A stretch of DNA of 64,000 bases from Cyanobacteriota bacterium (GTDB lineage: Bacteria; Acidobacteriota; Vicinamibacteria; Vicinamibacterales; UBA2999). Location: assembly GCA_019752015.1 (NCBI GenBank), contig JAIEMQ010000037.1:62001-126000 (forward strand), given 5' to 3'. Each line of letters opens with the position of its first letter. The first letter of the stretch is position 1. Made by a program: the position numbers and the translations under genes. The notes beneath the pieces were generated by a model, which did no database searches, was not told the origin of the DNA, and worked only from the letters and a program-made list of their open reading frames with translations. Shown piece after piece: positions 36,425 through 44,937 of the stretch.

Positions 36425-37018
36425 TTAGCGATCGCCCTTTGCCGTCAGCGCGAGCAGCCTGTCGACTTCGTCCTGGAGATCGCGCGTCAACTGCGATCGA
36501 TAACGGCGGATCAGCGTGTGGGCGACCGTTTCGTAATACCACAGCGTGCCGTCGCGCCGGCCCTGGAAACGATCCCAGATCGCTTCGCCGTGCTCGTGAT
36601 AGTCGCGAATGATCGAGCGCACGTTGTGCAGCTTGTCGGCCGCGGACACCAGGCACACCGAGGCGCTCGCGTTCTCGAGATGCGCGAGGTAGTTCTCCTT
36701 GCGCTCCTGCCACGGCAGCTTGTCTTCCGGATCCTCGACGAGACTGTCGCTGCAGCCGAGCACGATCTCGCCGACGACATCGCCGAAGCGCGCGCGAATC
36801 TCGGCCAGCGTCGCTTCCCCGCCGCCATCTTCAGCCGCGTCGTGCAGCAGCGCCCCGATCGCCTCGTCCTCGTCGGCGCCATATTCCATGGCGATCGCGG
36901 TGACGCCGAGAATGTGAGCAATGTAGGGAATGCCGGTGCCCTTCCGGCGCTGTCCGGCGTGCACCTGCCAGGCGTACGCCATCGCGGACGCGAACCGATC
37001 GGTCGTCGTCAGCAGCAT
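36425..37018 (-). CDS. Mesh1-like HD-domain (p)ppGpp hydrolase
   Basis: 197 residues, a stand-alone HD_4 domain of the RelA/SpoT hydrolase type. Motifs in order are FASAMAYAWQVHAGQRRKG (His), PYIAHILGVTAIAM (His), AIGALLHDAAEDGGGE (HD and following ED) and LVSAADKLHNVRSI (Asp and Asn). The size is close to animal Mesh1 and bacterial small alarmone hydrolases, so it may remove pyrophosphate from (p)ppGpp or NADPH. No synthetase domain is attached. The gene follows the MEDS gene with 20 bases between them. Confidence 0.85.
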   Translation of the reverse strand: MLLTTTDRFASAMAYAWQVHAGQRRKGTGIPYIAHILGVTAIAMEYGADEDEAIGALLHDAAEDGGGEATLAEIRARFGDVVGEIVLGCSDSLVEDPEDKLPWQERKENYLAHLENASASVCLVSAADKLHNVRSIIRDYHEHGEAIWDRFQGRRDGTLWYYETVAHTLIRRYRSQLTRDLQDEVDRLLALTAKGDR

Positions 37019-37037
37019 GCGTGGATGGTAGCGTGAA

Positions 37038-37694
37038 TCAGGTGCGCGGCGACGCGCCTTTGGATTCGCCGTCCCGCTGATCGAGCAGGTACTCGGCGAG
37101 CAGATCGTCTTTCTTCCGGTGCAAATGACTGTGCGCTTCGCAGATGTCGCTGAGGGCCCTGGCCGTCTTCGGATCGCCGAAGTGCCCCGAGGCGTAGCCG
37201 CAGAACAGCGTGAAGCTCTCGCGCCGTCCGAGCGCGTTCCACAGCTCCTCGAGCTGATGCGCGCCGCGATACTTGCCCTGCGCCGCCAGCACGTCGACCA
37301 TTTCGCCGTAGATACACACGCGGCGGCCGTTAGCAAGACGCGCGACCAGCGAGCCGACGACTTCGTCGAACGCTTCGGGACTCGGCGTGTCCTGCCGCAT
37401 GAACTTGCTGAGCGTCTGCGCGGCGTCGAGGATGACGAGACGCGACGCCAGCATCGCTTCGCGCACGTTCAGCCCGGCCCCTTCGAGCTTGCGCGTGAGC
37501 AGCTCGCGATGTTCCGGCGTGGCGACGACGAGCAGGGGCTCCTGGCGGTTGAAGCCGGCCATCAGAAAGGCCGCGACCGTCTCCGCCAGCGATTTCGACG
37601 AATCGAACAGCTGAAGATGGTGCTCCGACGTGCAGAAACTTCCGTCAGTCCGCATGAACTTCTTCAGGATACGGCCAAACTGGCCGCGCGACAA
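37038..37694 (-). CDS. MEDS-domain sensory protein
   Basis: 218 residues. The body matches the MEDS (DcmR-type sensory) domain: HHLQLFDSSKSLAETVAAFL, LLVVATPEHRELLTRKLEG, RLVILDAAQTLSKFM and RVCIYGEMVDVLAAQGKY, ending in YASGHFG. Such domains bind small ligands in regulators and are usually joined to a kinase or HTH. Here nothing is fused except a charged C-terminal tail of about 40 residues. It lies 20 bases upstream of the Mesh1-like gene on the same strand, so the two probably act together. ATG 37694 gives the full domain. Confidence 0.85.
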   Translation of the reverse strand: MSRGQFGRILKKFMRTDGSFCTSEHHLQLFDSSKSLAETVAAFLMAGFNRQEPLLVVATPEHRELLTRKLEGAGLNVREAMLASRLVILDAAQTLSKFMRQDTPSPEAFDEVVGSLVARLANGRRVCIYGEMVDVLAAQGKYRGAHQLEELWNALGRRESFTLFCGYASGHFGDPKTARALSDICEAHSHLHRKKDDLLAEYLLDQRDGESKGASPRT

Positions 37695-37768
37695 GCTCGG
37701 CCGCAGCGATTTCCGGCTCGTCCATATAACTATAGATTGTCGATATTGATGTCCTATATCATCTCGGC

Positions 37769-38965
37769 ATGACGATCCCTTCGACTTCGGTCAGCGCAAG
37801 CAGCGACTCGTCGCGCGTCAGGGCTCTCGACGTGGCCCGAGGCCTGGTGATGGTGCTCATGGCGATCGATCACGTGCGCGTCTATGCCGGCGTTCCGGCC
37901 GGCGGACCGGCGCCCGCGGTCTTCTTCACGCGCTGGGTCACCCATTTCTGCGCGCCCGGGTTCGTCTTCCTTGCCGGCAGTTCGGCATTCCTTCGACGCT
38001 CGACACTGCCCGGCACCGCGGAGCTGTCTCGCTATCTGCTGACACGCGGCCTGCTGATCGTGCTGCTCGAGCTGACGGTCATGCGCTTCTTCTGGACCTT
38101 CAACTTCGACGTGATCAACTACAACCTTGCCGGCGTGCTGTGGATGATCGGCTGGAGCCTGGTCGCGCTCGCGGCTCTTGTGTGGCTGCCTTTCGAAGCG
38201 ATCGCGGCGATTGGTCTTGTGATCGTGCTCGGGCACAACCTCGCGGATCCGTATCTGCGCGACGCCGGCCGCGCGATCGGCGAAAGCCCGTTCCGCTGGT
38301 TCTGGCAGTTCCTGTATTTCGGCGGATCGGTTTCACTCGGCGAGTCGGGACCGCGCATCGCGATCCTGTATTCGCTGATGCCGTGGATTGGCGTGATGGC
38401 AGCCGGCTACGCCTTCGGCCGCGTGCTGCAGTGGCCGGTCGAGCGGCGCAATCGCGCCTGCCTGATGATCGGCGGCGCGGCGATCGCGCTATTCATCGTG
38501 TTGAGGACGTTCAATCTCTACGGCGATCCGCGCCCGTGGAACGCCGAACAGCCGCTGACGTTCCTCAACACGACCAAGTACCCCGCCTCGTTACTGTTCC
38601 TGTTGATGACGCTCGGACCGCTGATCGCGTTGATGCCGATCTTCGAGCGCGTGCGCGGCGCGATCGGCAACGCGCTCGCGCTCTTCGGCCGCGTGCCGCT
38701 GTTCTACTACGTGCTGCACATTCCACTGATCCACGTCGCGGCGATGATCGTGTCGCTGATCCGCACCGGATCGATCACGCCGTGGCTGTTCGGCAATCAT
38801 CCGCTCGAGCCGCCCGAGCCGCCGGACGGATACCGGTGGAGCCTGGTGCTGCTCTATCTCGTGACGGCGGTGTGCGTCGTCGCGCTGTATGGCGCGTGCC
38901 GCTGGTGGGTGGAACGCCGACGCGCCGCGTCAGGCCGCCTTGCGGGCGCGGCCGGCGCGGCGTAG
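37769..38965 (+). CDS. DUF1624/HGSNAT-like membrane acyltransferase
   Basis: 398 residues, about ten membrane helices. The start SRVRALDVARGLVMVLMAIDHVR is the hallmark of the heparan-alpha-glucosaminide N-acetyltransferase/DUF1624 group, with the conserved DH in the first helix. Additional blocks are RWVTHFCAPGFVFLAGSSAF and PLFYYVLHIPLIHVAAM. It would transfer acetyl groups across the inner membrane to a sugar or lipid. It is divergent from the MEDS gene; its last 36 bases overlap the converging topoisomerase gene. Confidence 0.88.
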   Translation: MTIPSTSVSASSDSSRVRALDVARGLVMVLMAIDHVRVYAGVPAGGPAPAVFFTRWVTHFCAPGFVFLAGSSAFLRRSTLPGTAELSRYLLTRGLLIVLLELTVMRFFWTFNFDVINYNLAGVLWMIGWSLVALAALVWLPFEAIAAIGLVIVLGHNLADPYLRDAGRAIGESPFRWFWQFLYFGGSVSLGESGPRIAILYSLMPWIGVMAAGYAFGRVLQWPVERRNRACLMIGGAAIALFIVLRTFNLYGDPRPWNAEQPLTFLNTTKYPASLLFLLMTLGPLIALMPIFERVRGAIGNALALFGRVPLFYYVLHIPLIHVAAMIVSLIRTGSITPWLFGNHPLEPPEPPDGYRWSLVLLYLVTAVCVVALYGACRWWVERRRAASGRLAGAAGAA

Positions 38966-39991
38966 CAGCGACACGAGCCGCGCCTCCGCATCGAGCAGGC
39001 CGCGCGGCGTCGCCGCCGCGGTCACGCCGCTGAGGGTGACGCGGTCGCGAAACGATTCGATCACCGCGGGATGAATGTAGGAGCCGCGGCAGACCGCGCG
39101 AGTGTTGCCGAGCGCCTCGGCGACGCAATCGATCGCCTTGACGATCGCGCGGTTCACGGCCGTCTTCGATTCCGGGTGTTCGATCTTGTCGAGCGCCTGG
39201 GCGGCGGCGAGCGTGCCCGCCCAGGTGCGGAAATCCTTTGCCGTGAATGCGGCGCCGGTGACCTCGCGCAAGTACGAATTGACGTCGGTGGAGGACAGGC
39301 TCCGCACCCTGCGATGATCGTCGCGATATTGAAATAGCGTCTGGCCCGGGAGATCCTGGACCTCGCGGACCGCCTTGGCAAGACGCGGCTCTTCGATCTC
39401 GATCGACTGGAACACGCCGCTCTTGCCGCGAAACGCGAAGTGCAGCTTTCGCCCGCGCACCTTGACGTGACTATCCTTCAGCGTCGTCAGTCCATGCGAC
39501 TTGTGCTTGCGCGTGTACTCTTCGTTGCCGATGCGGATGTAAGTGCGGCCGAGCAGCTCGACGACGGTGGCCAGGACGCGCGGACGGCAGCACGCCGGCC
39601 CCATCATGTCGCGGCGCGTGCGGCGGCGGATCGCCGGCAGCACTTCGGCGAACGACAGCATGCGGTGATACTTCGTCGACGACCGCTCGGTGCGCCAGTT
39701 CGCGTGATAGCGATATTGCTTACGGCCGGCGCCATCGTAGCCGGTGGCCTGCAGGTGCGCGCGCGGATCGGTCGAGATCCAGACGTTGGTCCACGCCGGC
39801 GGCAGCACGAGCGCGCGAATGCGCGCGAGCGTCTTCGCATCGCGAATGCGCCGTCCGCGCGCATCCACGTACACACAGCGCTTACCTCGGCCCTTGCGCG
39901 TGATGCCGGGAGCATTGGCGTCCGCATAACGAAGGCCCGCGGCCCTCGCACTGGATACGCCGTCGGCCTTTTTGGCCTTGTGAGTACTCAT
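38930..39991 (-). CDS. DNA topoisomerase IB (poxvirus-type)
   Basis: 353 residues. It relaxes supercoils through a 3'-phosphotyrosine intermediate. The small bacterial topoisomerase IB layout is clear: PPAWTNVWIS in the N-terminal cap, GRKQYRYHANWR, TYIRIGNEEYTRKHKSHGL with the catalytic Arg, KDFRTWAGTLAAA and GSYIHPAVIESF with the active-site Tyr. ATG 39991 (or 39994) begins MSTHKAKK. Upstream in-frame sequence to 40150 is unconserved. It converges with the DUF1624 gene. Confidence 0.93.
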   Translation of the reverse strand: MSTHKAKKADGVSSARAAGLRYADANAPGITRKGRGKRCVYVDARGRRIRDAKTLARIRALVLPPAWTNVWISTDPRAHLQATGYDGAGRKQYRYHANWRTERSSTKYHRMLSFAEVLPAIRRRTRRDMMGPACCRPRVLATVVELLGRTYIRIGNEEYTRKHKSHGLTTLKDSHVKVRGRKLHFAFRGKSGVFQSIEIEEPRLAKAVREVQDLPGQTLFQYRDDHRRVRSLSSTDVNSYLREVTGAAFTAKDFRTWAGTLAAAQALDKIEHPESKTAVNRAIVKAIDCVAEALGNTRAVCRGSYIHPAVIESFRDRVTLSGVTAAATPRGLLDAEARLVSLLRRAGRARKAA

Positions 39992-40084
39992 CATGCTGAT
40001 CGTGGCGCTCACAGAGAGGTATCGGTGCAACCATGTTGCCAGAACAGCGGTAGGGCTTTTGCAGGCGGAAAAGCGGAGGAAAAC

Positions 40085-40327
40085 GTGAAAAACCCGGCCG
40101 AACCCGACACCCAGCCGAACGAATACATGCCCGAGGCGCCGAACGCGCACAAGCAGCGCGCCGGCACGCCGAACGCCGACGAAGAAGGCGTCAATCCGCG
40201 CGACACCTCATCGATGCCGCGCGGTGAGGACGACAAGAAAACGCGAGCGGACAGTCCCGAGTTTCACGACCGCACCGATGTGCCGGGCGCCGGCACGGCG
40301 CCACCGCCGGGAGAAATCCGCCGCTAA
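40085..40327 (+). CDS. Small hydrophilic, probably disordered protein
   Basis: 80 residues from GTG 40085, preceded by gcggaggaaaac, a strong ribosome-binding site at normal distance. The composition is dominated by Pro, Asp, Glu, Asn and Arg with no hydrophobic core (NPAEPDTQPNEYMPEAPNAH, TPNADEEGVNPRDTSSMPRG). No known family. It is divergent from topoisomerase IB and its last four bases overlap the stop of the converging dehydrogenase gene. The RBS and the clean frame are the reason to accept it. Confidence 0.62.
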   Translation: MKNPAEPDTQPNEYMPEAPNAHKQRAGTPNADEEGVNPRDTSSMPRGEDDKKTRADSPEFHDRTDVPGAGTAPPPGEIRR

Positions 40328-41511
40328 CCCTTGTAAGAGATCCGCCAGAGCTTACGACCGCCGTCGTCGCTCACGAGCAGCGAGCCGTCCGGCATCTGCA
40401 GCAGGCCGACCGGACGGCCCCACACTTCTTTCTTGTCGGGCGCGAGCATCCAGCCGCTGACGAAGTCCTCCGGGCCCGCTGTCGCCATCCGGTTCTTGAA
40501 CGGGATGAACGCGATCTTGTAGCCCTGGCGCTGCGAGCGGTTCCACGATCCGTGCAGCGCCACGAACATGCCGCCCTGGTATTTCTCGGGGAACATCTTG
40601 CCGGTGTAGAACGCGATATCGAGCGGTCCGACATGGCCGCCGAGAATCACGTCCGGATAGAGCGTGCTCTCGACCTTCTTCATGTCGACGTCCTTGTGCC
40701 GCGGCTCGGCGTGCGGGCCGATGTACGCAATCGGCCAGCCGTAAAAGCCGCCGAACTCCACCTTGGTCGCGTAGTCGGGCGCGAGATCGTCGCCGAGCTC
40801 GTCGCGCTCGTGCACCGTCACCCAGAGATCGTCAGTACCGGGATAGAAGCGCATGCCGACGGCGTTGCGCAGTCCGGTCGCAACGGTTTCGTGGCCGGTG
40901 CCATCCGGGTTGTATCGATGCACGGCGGCGCGCATTGGATCCTCACCGAGGTTGATGTTCGACTGCGAGCCAACGGAGAGATATAACTTCGATCCATCTC
41001 GATTGAACGCGAGCGTGCGCGTGTTATGACCGGTGCCCATGCCCGGCAGCGCGATGATTTCCCTGCCCGCCGTCGTGACCTTCATGGTCTTCGCATCGTA
41101 GGTATAGATCTTCACCGACGTCGGCTCGGCAACGTAGAGCTGATCGCCTTTGAGCGCCAGGCCGTACGGGCGATCGAGCTTCTCGATGATCGCCGTGCGC
41201 ACGCCGTCCTTGATCACGAACACGTTGCCGTTGCCCGACGTGTCGCTGATCAAGATCTCGTTGCTCGGACCGAGCATCATGAAGCGCGGACGCATGCCGG
41301 CGAAGTCCATGAATTCCTCGACCACGAATCCGGGCGGCGCCGCCAGCGCGGCGCCGTCAGGCTTCGGAATCACGGTCGCGTTGTTGCGCACCGACGGCGT
41401 GGCGAACGGCGCGGGCAAAGCCTTGTAGTTGACCGGCTTCCGGCCGCGCTGAGCCGACACGGTCATGGCCGAGGCGGTGAGGAGAATGACGGCGACGATC
41501 GCTTTCTTCAT
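40324..41511 (-). CDS. Exported sorbosone/PQQ-type sugar dehydrogenase-like propeller
   Basis: 395 residues. A signal peptide (KKAIVAVILLTASAMTVSAQ) begins at ATG 41511; an in-frame upstream ATG is not conserved. The beta-propeller shows FVVEEFMDFAGMRPRFM, NTRTLAFNRDGSKLYLSVGS, LRNAVGMRFYPGTDDLWVTV, FVALHGSWNRSQRQGYKIAF and SLLVSDDGGRKLWRI, the pattern of L-sorbosone dehydrogenase/GdhB-like quinoprotein propellers. Oxidation of a sugar in the periplasm is likely, but PQQ ligands cannot be confirmed by eye. Confidence 0.9.
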   Translation of the reverse strand: MKKAIVAVILLTASAMTVSAQRGRKPVNYKALPAPFATPSVRNNATVIPKPDGAALAAPPGFVVEEFMDFAGMRPRFMMLGPSNEILISDTSGNGNVFVIKDGVRTAIIEKLDRPYGLALKGDQLYVAEPTSVKIYTYDAKTMKVTTAGREIIALPGMGTGHNTRTLAFNRDGSKLYLSVGSQSNINLGEDPMRAAVHRYNPDGTGHETVATGLRNAVGMRFYPGTDDLWVTVHERDELGDDLAPDYATKVEFGGFYGWPIAYIGPHAEPRHKDVDMKKVESTLYPDVILGGHVGPLDIAFYTGKMFPEKYQGGMFVALHGSWNRSQRQGYKIAFIPFKNRMATAGPEDFVSGWMLAPDKKEVWGRPVGLLQMPDGSLLVSDDGGRKLWRISYKG

Positions 41512-41549
41512 GGCGCCTAATACTAACGCGGCACTGGTAATCAGTGTCG

Positions 41550-41569
41550 AATCTGTATCTAATCTGTGG
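41550..41569. repeat. ACAGATT-type dispersed repeat (inverted)
   Basis: aatctgtatctaatctgtgg, reverse orientation relative to 3982 and 19119, lies three bases before the ATG of the capA remnant, in the gap after the divergent dehydrogenase start. Confidence 0.5.
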
Positions 41570-41572
41570 CCC

Positions 41573-42117
41573 ATGAAGACCAGACTCCTGACCGCCCTCA
41601 CGATCCTTGGCCTGTCGGTCACCGTCATCGGCGACGCCGCGTGGACGTGGACCGGCAGCTACGGCGACAAGGCCGTCGAGATGCTGATCATCGGCGACAT
41701 CCAGGTGCACTCGCGCCGCGCCGATCCGTCGTCGGCGTCGCGAACAACGTTGCGTCCGGACGCGCCAACATCCTCAAGAGCATCGGCGTGCTGGATGCGA
41801 ACGGCATCATTCACACCGGCGCCGGCCGGAACATCGACGAGGCGCACAAGCCGGCGATCGTCGAGCGCAAAGGCGTCAAGATCGGATTCCTGCAATACAC
41901 GGCGCGCGTGATCCAGAACCAGTCGATTCGACGCGTCTCGTTCGTGCCGGTCACGCGCGACGGCAACAACGATGTCTATCTGCTCGATCCATCCGAAGGC
42001 GAAGGCGCGAAGCTGACGCAGTGGGTGAAGGAGCGCTCGAGCACGCCGCCGCCGATGCGCATCGACGACCATGAAGTCGTGATGTTCGAGCGGCTGCCGG
42101 TTACGAGCTCTCGTTAG
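41573..42117 (+). pseudogene. CapA-family (poly-gamma-glutamate synthesis-like) remnant
   Basis: It begins with a signal-like KTRLLTALTILGLSVTVIG and the CapA strand VEMLIIGDIQVHSRRADP in one frame, then continues in another with VVGVANNVASGRANILKSIGVLDANGIIHTGAGRNIDEAH, KGVKIGFLQYTARV and a normal-looking C-terminal piece. The shift lies near 41712-41735, and the region in between is much shorter than in CapA metallophosphatase-like proteins, so both a deletion and a frameshift occurred. Its 3' end overlaps the stop of the converging zinc-ribbon gene. Confidence 0.72.
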
Positions 42118-43210
42118 CGACGACGAAGAAGATCAGCGCGATAATCGCGAGCAGGATCAGCAGCGCAATCTTCCACGGGCTGTACGGATAGCGGCCGGCA
42201 ATGCGGCCGGTATAGCCGTTGACGACGACCTGGAAATTCCGCGGCCCGAACATGTAGACGAGCAGCCAGATCGGCACGAGCACGTGCTTGAAGGTTTTTC
42301 CAGAAAACACCGGGTGAATCACGAGATTGCGATGCGTGTCTCCCGGCACCTGCCGCGCGCACAACTGCTCGAGCGTCGCGCGCATCTGCGCTTCTGAATC
42401 ACCCGCCGCTTCCGTCAGCGCCACCTGATACTGCTCGACCACATGGCCGGAGAGAAACGCCGTGTCGTAAGGCACGATCTCCTGCGTCGGAAACGGCTCG
42501 ACCTGCCGCAATAAATTGATGTCGACGCCGGTCGTCCCCGGCACGAGCTCATCGTCAAAGGTGTGATCGACGACGCCTGAGGCGCGTTCCCATCGTACGC
42601 GCCGCTCCTGCCGCACGGCGCGATTGCCCTTGCTGTCGCGGCCGTCGACGTTGACGTAGTAGTAATAGCCGGCCTCGGCATCCCACGGGCACTGCGCGCG
42701 CGCGTCGAACGTCCAGTACGGAATGTAAAGACTCTTGACGGTGTCGACGAGCGCCGCCTGCGCGAGCCGGCCGGGCGCGAGCCACTTGCCGCGCCACCAT
42801 TGCCGGATGTCGTCGCGCACGCGGCTGCGATCGACTTTGAACGGCAGGACGCCTTCCGGTCGAATCGGCGACTTGATGTCGTCGTAGGCGACGAGCGCCG
42901 GCGAGCCGCAGAACTCGCAGTTCTGTCCGACGCGTGACGCGTCGTAGATCATGATCGCGCGGCAGCTTTGACACTGCACCTTCCGCTCGATCTTGTTTGG
43001 CTCGCTCCGCTCGCGTTCGGCGACCGCGGCGGTACGGAGTCCGTCCTCGAGCCCGCGCTCGCCGACCTTGCCGATGTCGCGATCGATGACGTAGGGGGAT
43101 TCAGTGCCGCAGAACGGGCAGACGAGTTTCTGCCTGGCGGGATTCCACTCGGCCTGGGCGCCGCACGCGGGACACGCGTGTTTCTGGAGCGCCGAAACTT
43201 CGTCTGCCAC
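42101..43210 (-). CDS. Zinc-ribbon membrane-anchored protein (YdjG-like)
   Basis: 369 residues. Two zinc ribbons near the start (CPACGAQAEW...CPFCGTES and CQSCRAIM...CEFCGSP), a central soluble domain (KVDRSRVRDDIRQWWRGKW, SLYIPYWTFDARA, DHTFDDELVPGTTG) and a single C-terminal membrane helix (KIALLILLAIIALIFFVVA). Such proteins accompany SPFH proteins in YdjGHI-type envelope-stress clusters, which supports a membrane-surface role. It starts at GTG 43210, nine bases after the SPFH gene. Its 3' end overlaps the capA remnant. Confidence 0.82.
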   Translation of the reverse strand: MADEVSALQKHACPACGAQAEWNPARQKLVCPFCGTESPYVIDRDIGKVGERGLEDGLRTAAVAERERSEPNKIERKVQCQSCRAIMIYDASRVGQNCEFCGSPALVAYDDIKSPIRPEGVLPFKVDRSRVRDDIRQWWRGKWLAPGRLAQAALVDTVKSLYIPYWTFDARAQCPWDAEAGYYYYVNVDGRDSKGNRAVRQERRVRWERASGVVDHTFDDELVPGTTGVDINLLRQVEPFPTQEIVPYDTAFLSGHVVEQYQVALTEAAGDSEAQMRATLEQLCARQVPGDTHRNLVIHPVFSGKTFKHVLVPIWLLVYMFGPRNFQVVVNGYTGRIAGRYPYSPWKIALLILLAIIALIFFVVANESS

Positions 43211-43218
43211 TGACGCCG

Positions 43219-44253
43219 TTATTCAGCCAGATACGCGTTGAGCGCCGCGCGCGAAATCCGCCACGACGATCCGATCTTCTTGCCTTTCAGCTCGCCGGAT
43301 TCGAGGACGGCCATCACGTCGGCCTCGGTGACGCCGAGCGCGCGCGCCGCTTCGGCCGGCCCCATCAGCTCGGGCGCCACGGCCGGCGCCGCGGCGCCGC
43401 CGGTGAATCCCTGCTGCATCATCTGCTGCGCGAGGCCGAAGCCGACCGCGAGCTCCGCGGCCGTGCCGGCCGGGCCGGCGCCGCCGCCCTTCTCCATGCC
43501 CTGCGCCATCTGGTACTTCACGTAATCGTTCACGTTGCCGATCGCGGTCATGCTGGTGCGCTTGTCGATCGCGCTTTCGACCTCGGGCGGCACCGACACG
43601 TTCTCGACGATGAAGCTGGTGATCTCGAGGCCGTACTTCGACGTCACCGCGGGATTGATCAACGGCAGCAGCGCGTCGCCGAGCTCGCTGTACCGCGACG
43701 CGACGTCGAGCACCGGAATCTTCGCCGACGCGATCGCGTCGGTGAACAGGCTGACGATGCGCGAGCGCATGGTGTCGTTGAATTCATCGAGCCGGAAATT
43801 GTGGTCGGAGCCGGCGACCTCGCGCAGGAACGTCGCGGGCTGCACGATCTTGAAGTCGTAGGTGCCGAACGCGCGCACGCGGACGACGCCGAAGTCGCTG
43901 TCGCGCAGCATCACCGGGTTCGAGGTGCCCCACTTGTTGCCGGTGAACAGCCGCGTGATGACGTAATAGACGTCGGCCTTGAACGGCGAATTGAAGCCGA
44001 ACTTCCACGACGCCAGCTTGGTGAGAATCGGGATGTTGTCGGTCGTCAGCGTGTGCGTGCCGGGCGCGAAGGTGTCGCCGAACTGGCCCAGGTAGACGAA
44101 CTGCGCCACCTGCGACTCGCGGACGATCAGCTGCGCGCCGTTCTTGATCGCCTTGTCGTCGTCCGGGAAGCGGTACGACAGCGTGTCGCGCGAGTCATCG
44201 GTCCACTCGATGACGTCAATCAGCTCGCCTTTGAAGAAGTCGGTGATTCCCAT
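43219..44253 (-). CDS. SPFH (YdjI-type) protein with C-terminal excisionase-like HTH
   Basis: 344 residues. Residues 1 to about 250 are an SPFH/stomatin-like domain of the YdjI group (GELIDVIEWTDDSRDTLSYRF, AFGTYDFKIVQPATFLREVAG, SRYSELGDALLPLINPAVTSKYG). A flexible Gly/Ala-rich linker follows (GGAAAPAVAPELMGP). The last ~48 residues, PAEAARALGVTEADVMAVLESG then KIGSSWRISRAALNAYLAE, are an HTH_17/excisionase-type DNA-binding domain. In relatives known to me this place holds a zinc ribbon or a GYF_2 domain. It sits between the two zinc-ribbon genes, all on one strand with gaps of 9-20 bases. Confidence 0.88.
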   Translation of the reverse strand: MGITDFFKGELIDVIEWTDDSRDTLSYRFPDDDKAIKNGAQLIVRESQVAQFVYLGQFGDTFAPGTHTLTTDNIPILTKLASWKFGFNSPFKADVYYVITRLFTGNKWGTSNPVMLRDSDFGVVRVRAFGTYDFKIVQPATFLREVAGSDHNFRLDEFNDTMRSRIVSLFTDAIASAKIPVLDVASRYSELGDALLPLINPAVTSKYGLEITSFIVENVSVPPEVESAIDKRTSMTAIGNVNDYVKYQMAQGMEKGGGAGPAGTAAELAVGFGLAQQMMQQGFTGGAAAPAVAPELMGPAEAARALGVTEADVMAVLESGELKGKKIGSSWRISRAALNAYLAE

Positions 44254-44272
44254 GGGCTCGAATTCTATCCTG

Positions 44273-44934
44273 TCAGGACTCTTCCTTGATGAGGCGCATC
44301 AGCTCGCCGAGGCCGGCGGCAACGAGGCCGAGCGATGAAACATCGTTGTCCCACTGCTGGTGGCCAGGCACGCCGACAAACGCCGACTCGGCCTGCCGGC
44401 GGGCGCGGGCCAGCGCCAGCGGCAGCCACGGATCGACCGTCTTCCCGGTGCGGGCGGCTTCCGCTTCACGCAGCTGCGTGATCACCTTCTCGGCCTGGTT
44501 CATGTCGAGCATCGACAGCGGCGACCCGCAATGCTCGCATTCGGATCGCCTCGTCAGGTCGACCGGCGCGCCGCAATTGGAGCAATTGATGAATTGGACG
44601 TTTTTCCGCAGCGTTTCGATCTGCTGCGCCGTCAGCGGCTTGATGAAGTCCTTTTCGCGAAGGAAATCGAAGAACGTCGAGAGGCGGTGCGGCGCAGCTG
44701 CGCCTTGCAGCGGGGACACTTGGCGATGTCACGATCCTGCGGCGCCGGCCTGGCGGCACGCTCGCCGATGATGCGGAACATCGACAGCGTCGCGCCCGGC
44801 GTCAGCTGCAGGTTTTCACGCGCGTCGAACCAGATCGACTGGCATGGCTCGCAGAAATCGATCTCGATGTCGCGGTCCATGTAGCCGTCAAGCGTCTGCG
44901 GCTGCATCGCGCGGGCGCAGCGGGGACAATCCAC
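44273..44934 (-). pseudogene. TFIIB-type zinc-ribbon protein, frameshifted with internal loss
   Basis: Two overlapping frames. The 5' part from GTG 44934 encodes CPRCARAMQPQTLDG, DFCEPCQSIWFDARENLQL, MFRIIGERAARPAP and CPRCKAQLRRT; then the frame changes near 44690-44700 to FFDFLREKDFIKPLTAQQIE, FINCSNCGAPVDL and CEHCGSPLSMLDMNQAEKVI. Intact homologues have about 18 residues (a HDMQRNT...WRC stretch) between these parts, so a deletion that also shifts the frame is likely. Starts three bases after the LLM gene and 20 bases before the SPFH gene in the same operon. Confidence 0.75.
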
Positions 44935-44937
44935 GGG

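Noticed and set aside
39995-40150. Longer N-terminus for topoisomerase IB
   Set aside because: The extra residues are not conserved and overlap the upstream region and RBS of the small gene at 40085; ATG 39991/39994 fits the family.
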